Positions 60,884-62,095 of a stretch of DNA of 62,095 nt are shown here, piece after piece. The notes under the pieces are model-generated. The model searched no databases, was not told the origin of the DNA, and saw only the letters and a program-made list of their open reading frames with translations. Source of the stretch: Actinomycetes bacterium (GTDB lineage: Bacteria > Actinomycetota > Acidimicrobiia > Acidimicrobiales > Ilumatobacteraceae). The translations under genes were made by a program, and so were the position numbers. The stretch is taken from positions 1-62,095 of the forward strand of contig JANXUF010000088.1 of assembly GCA_025356335.1 (NCBI GenBank). The letters are read 5' to 3'. The number at the start of each line of letters is the position of its first letter. Position 1 is the stretch's first letter.

Positions 60884-61849
60884 TCACGTCTCGCCGATCC
60901 CGAGGTCTCGCCGTCGACGGACGACGAGCTGCTCGATGTAGCGGCGGATCCGTTGCGGCGTCTTCGTTGCGTCGGCATAACCGAGGTAGCGGATGTCCCA
61001 GCCAACGAGTGCAGCACGGTTGTCGCGACGCTCGTCGATCGTCTCGCGAGCAGTACCGACGTGGAAGGAGCGACTGTGGCCTTCGATGCCGAGTCGCACT
61101 TCCGGCACGGCGAGATCGAAATAGCCGATGAGGTCGCCGTCATCGTCGCGCAGCTCGTGCTGGACGCTGACGACGCCGATGATCGGCGAACGCAGGCATT
61201 CCTCGATCACCTTCTCGAACCACGAGCCGCGGACCCGGCTTCGACGCGTGCGGCGCTTGGCGACCTCGGCCAAGACGATTGCCGCGCCAGGCCGGGATCG
61301 GCGCTGCGCTCGATGGGCCGTGGCCTCCAGCCAGCCGAGCGAGTTGTTGCGTCGCTCGAAGTCATCGATGAGTCGCTCGACGACGGCCGGCTCGCAGATA
61401 TCGGCGAGATCGACGATCGTCCTGGCAAGGCTTGTGGAGGCGATGCCGCTGATGACGATCGCATCCTCGGGCGCGAGCCACTGCGACAATTGATACCTGG
61501 TCGCATTGCGATCGAGCACACGGCAGCCGCGCCTGACGGTGAGATCGATCGCCTCGTTGCCGTCGCCTTCGCCGAACCCGTCGCAGTTGTGCAGCCGGCC
61601 GGCGGACCGATGAGACCCGACGACCTGCGCTCGCCCGATGGTCGCAGCGGCGAGCCGCTGTTCCCACGTTGGTGGCGAACCGGCGAAAATCAGTACGCCG
61701 CGCCGCGGCTCGGCGAGCACGTGCTGGGATTTCAGTAGACGGATGTGCGAGGGGGTGAGACCCGAGATGGCGGCCTGGGAACATGTGGTAACGGCGTGGT
61801 GTGAGGCTGCAAACAAACCGGCGCCGCCCACAAGGGCTCGCTTCGGCAT
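60884..61849 (-). CDS. AbiEi/DUF559-like protein (N-terminal HTH, C-terminal restriction endonuclease fold)
   Basis: 321 residues from the ATG at 61849. An N-terminal AbiEi-type antitoxin-like region (HIRLLKSQHVLAEPRRGVLI) precedes a middle region with SLARTIVDLADICEPAVVER and a C-terminal Vsr/DUF559-like nuclease fold (YFDLAVPEVRLGIEGHSRSF). Common in actinobacteria, often without a partner AbiEii toxin; none is seen next to it here. Confidence 0.8.
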   Translation of the reverse strand: MPKRALVGGAGLFAASHHAVTTCSQAAISGLTPSHIRLLKSQHVLAEPRRGVLIFAGSPPTWEQRLAAATIGRAQVVGSHRSAGRLHNCDGFGEGDGNEAIDLTVRRGCRVLDRNATRYQLSQWLAPEDAIVISGIASTSLARTIVDLADICEPAVVERLIDDFERRNNSLGWLEATAHRAQRRSRPGAAIVLAEVAKRRTRRSRVRGSWFEKVIEECLRSPIIGVVSVQHELRDDDGDLIGYFDLAVPEVRLGIEGHSRSFHVGTARETIDERRDNRAALVGWDIRYLGYADATKTPQRIRRYIEQLVVRRRRDLGIGET

Positions 61850-61903
61850 CGTCCGGACGCTATCCGCCAAGACACCCGGCGCAACCCGAGGTCGGCATCT
61901 TCC

Positions 61904-61954
61904 GTTACTGGGTACGCAGAACCCCGGAATCAGCCGGTCTACGTCCCCAGTAAC
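61904..61954. repeat. 51-nt inverted-repeat element, copy 2
   Basis: GTTACTGGG...CCCAGTAAC, exactly 51 nt as at 60758-60808. Lies upstream of the AbiEi-like gene and just outside the left end of an IS element. Confidence 0.75.
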
Positions 61955-61962
61955 CCCAATAC

Positions 61963-61975
61963 CCTTAAGTTAAGG
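61963..61975. mobile_element. Probable left-end palindrome of the IS
   Basis: CCTTAAGTTAAGG is a 13-bp near palindrome 24 bases before the transposase start, and a likely part of the IS left end. The exact terminus cannot be set without the right end. Confidence 0.4.
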
Positions 61976-61998
61976 TGGTGTGGGTGTAGTTTGGTGGT

Positions 61999-62095
61999 GT
62001 GCCGCGTGCTGGACAGTTGAAGCCTGTGTCTGATCGTCGTTTGTCGGATTTGGTGTCGATCGGGTTGTTGGCGAGGGTGTTCCCGTCGGATGTGG
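61999..62095 (+). CDS. IS4-family transposase, N-terminal fragment
   Basis: The GTG at 61999 opens a frame to the window edge (32 residues): LSDLVSIGLLARVFPSDV matches the N-terminal domain of IS4-family transposases. The codon use is lower in GC than neighbours, consistent with a mobile element. The rest lies beyond the window. Confidence 0.75.
   Translation, partial: MPRAGQLKPVSDRRLSDLVSIGLLARVFPSDV

Overview
The window is about 62 kb of high-GC DNA with tightly packed genes on both strands. It carries mycothiol chemistry (Mca), an F420-type LLM oxidoreductase, an ImuA'/ImuB/DnaE2 mutasome with LexA boxes of actinobacterial type, DUF3039 and FmdB proteins. This points to Actinomycetota, plausibly class Acidimicrobiia; the class is an inference. 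The right edge enters an IS4-family transposase, and the left edge cuts a large cargo-like gene.

Region 1 (1-25.5 kb) is an extracellular or cytoplasmic contractile injection system (eCIS) locus. From a divergent promoter region near 12.77-12.92 kb, the plus strand encodes the particle: sheath, tube, a Mu gp41-like protein, a tiny DUF6760-like protein, the DUF4157 eCIS core protein, a second tube protein, a LysM tube/spike adaptor, a VgrG-like spike, gp25, baseplate J, tail protein I, and a zinc-ribbon/transmembrane/discoidin-like protein. The minus strand encodes probable cargo and accessory proteins: an HExxH metalloprotease-like protein, a HEAT-like protein, a caspase-like (clan CD) protein with SH3b domains, a WD40-like protein, a 1227-aa protein with an OmpA-like domain, and a >=905-aa protein. 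Four of these share an N-terminal LQRxxGNR-like motif. A conserved palindromic 31-nt element sits exactly 30 nt upstream of the start codon of the first gene of each of two minus-strand units, suggesting co-regulation. No AAA+ ATPase, tape-measure, cap or PAAR gene was recognised; they may lie outside the window.

Region 2 (25.5-35 kb) has a hydrolase, a small WxG-like protein, an acetyltransferase, a Gfo/Idh/MocA dehydrogenase, a TPP-riboswitch-controlled thiamine operon (thiN-thiB-thiP-thiQ, minus strand), an EamA transporter and a cation diffusion facilitator.

Region 3 (35-46 kb) starts with tRNA-His(GTG) and holds a split SOS mutasome: imuA'-imuB and, 4.4 kb further on, dnaE2, each behind a perfect 14-bp LexA box. 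Between them are an OmpR-type regulator with an Asn-Gly repeat tail, a methyltransferase, a Nudix-GNAT fusion and an alditol oxidase.

Region 4 (46-62 kb) is general metabolism and membrane functions: esterase, LLM oxidoreductase, LysE exporter, rhomboid and CPBP intramembrane proteases, thioesterase, acyl-CoA dehydrogenase, GGDEF-EAL protein, PEBP-like lipoprotein, Mca, SCP2-like protein, ChbG-like deacetylase, thermonuclease and an AbiEi/DUF559-like protein. Two 51-nt inverted-repeat elements flank the last of these, next to the insertion sequence.
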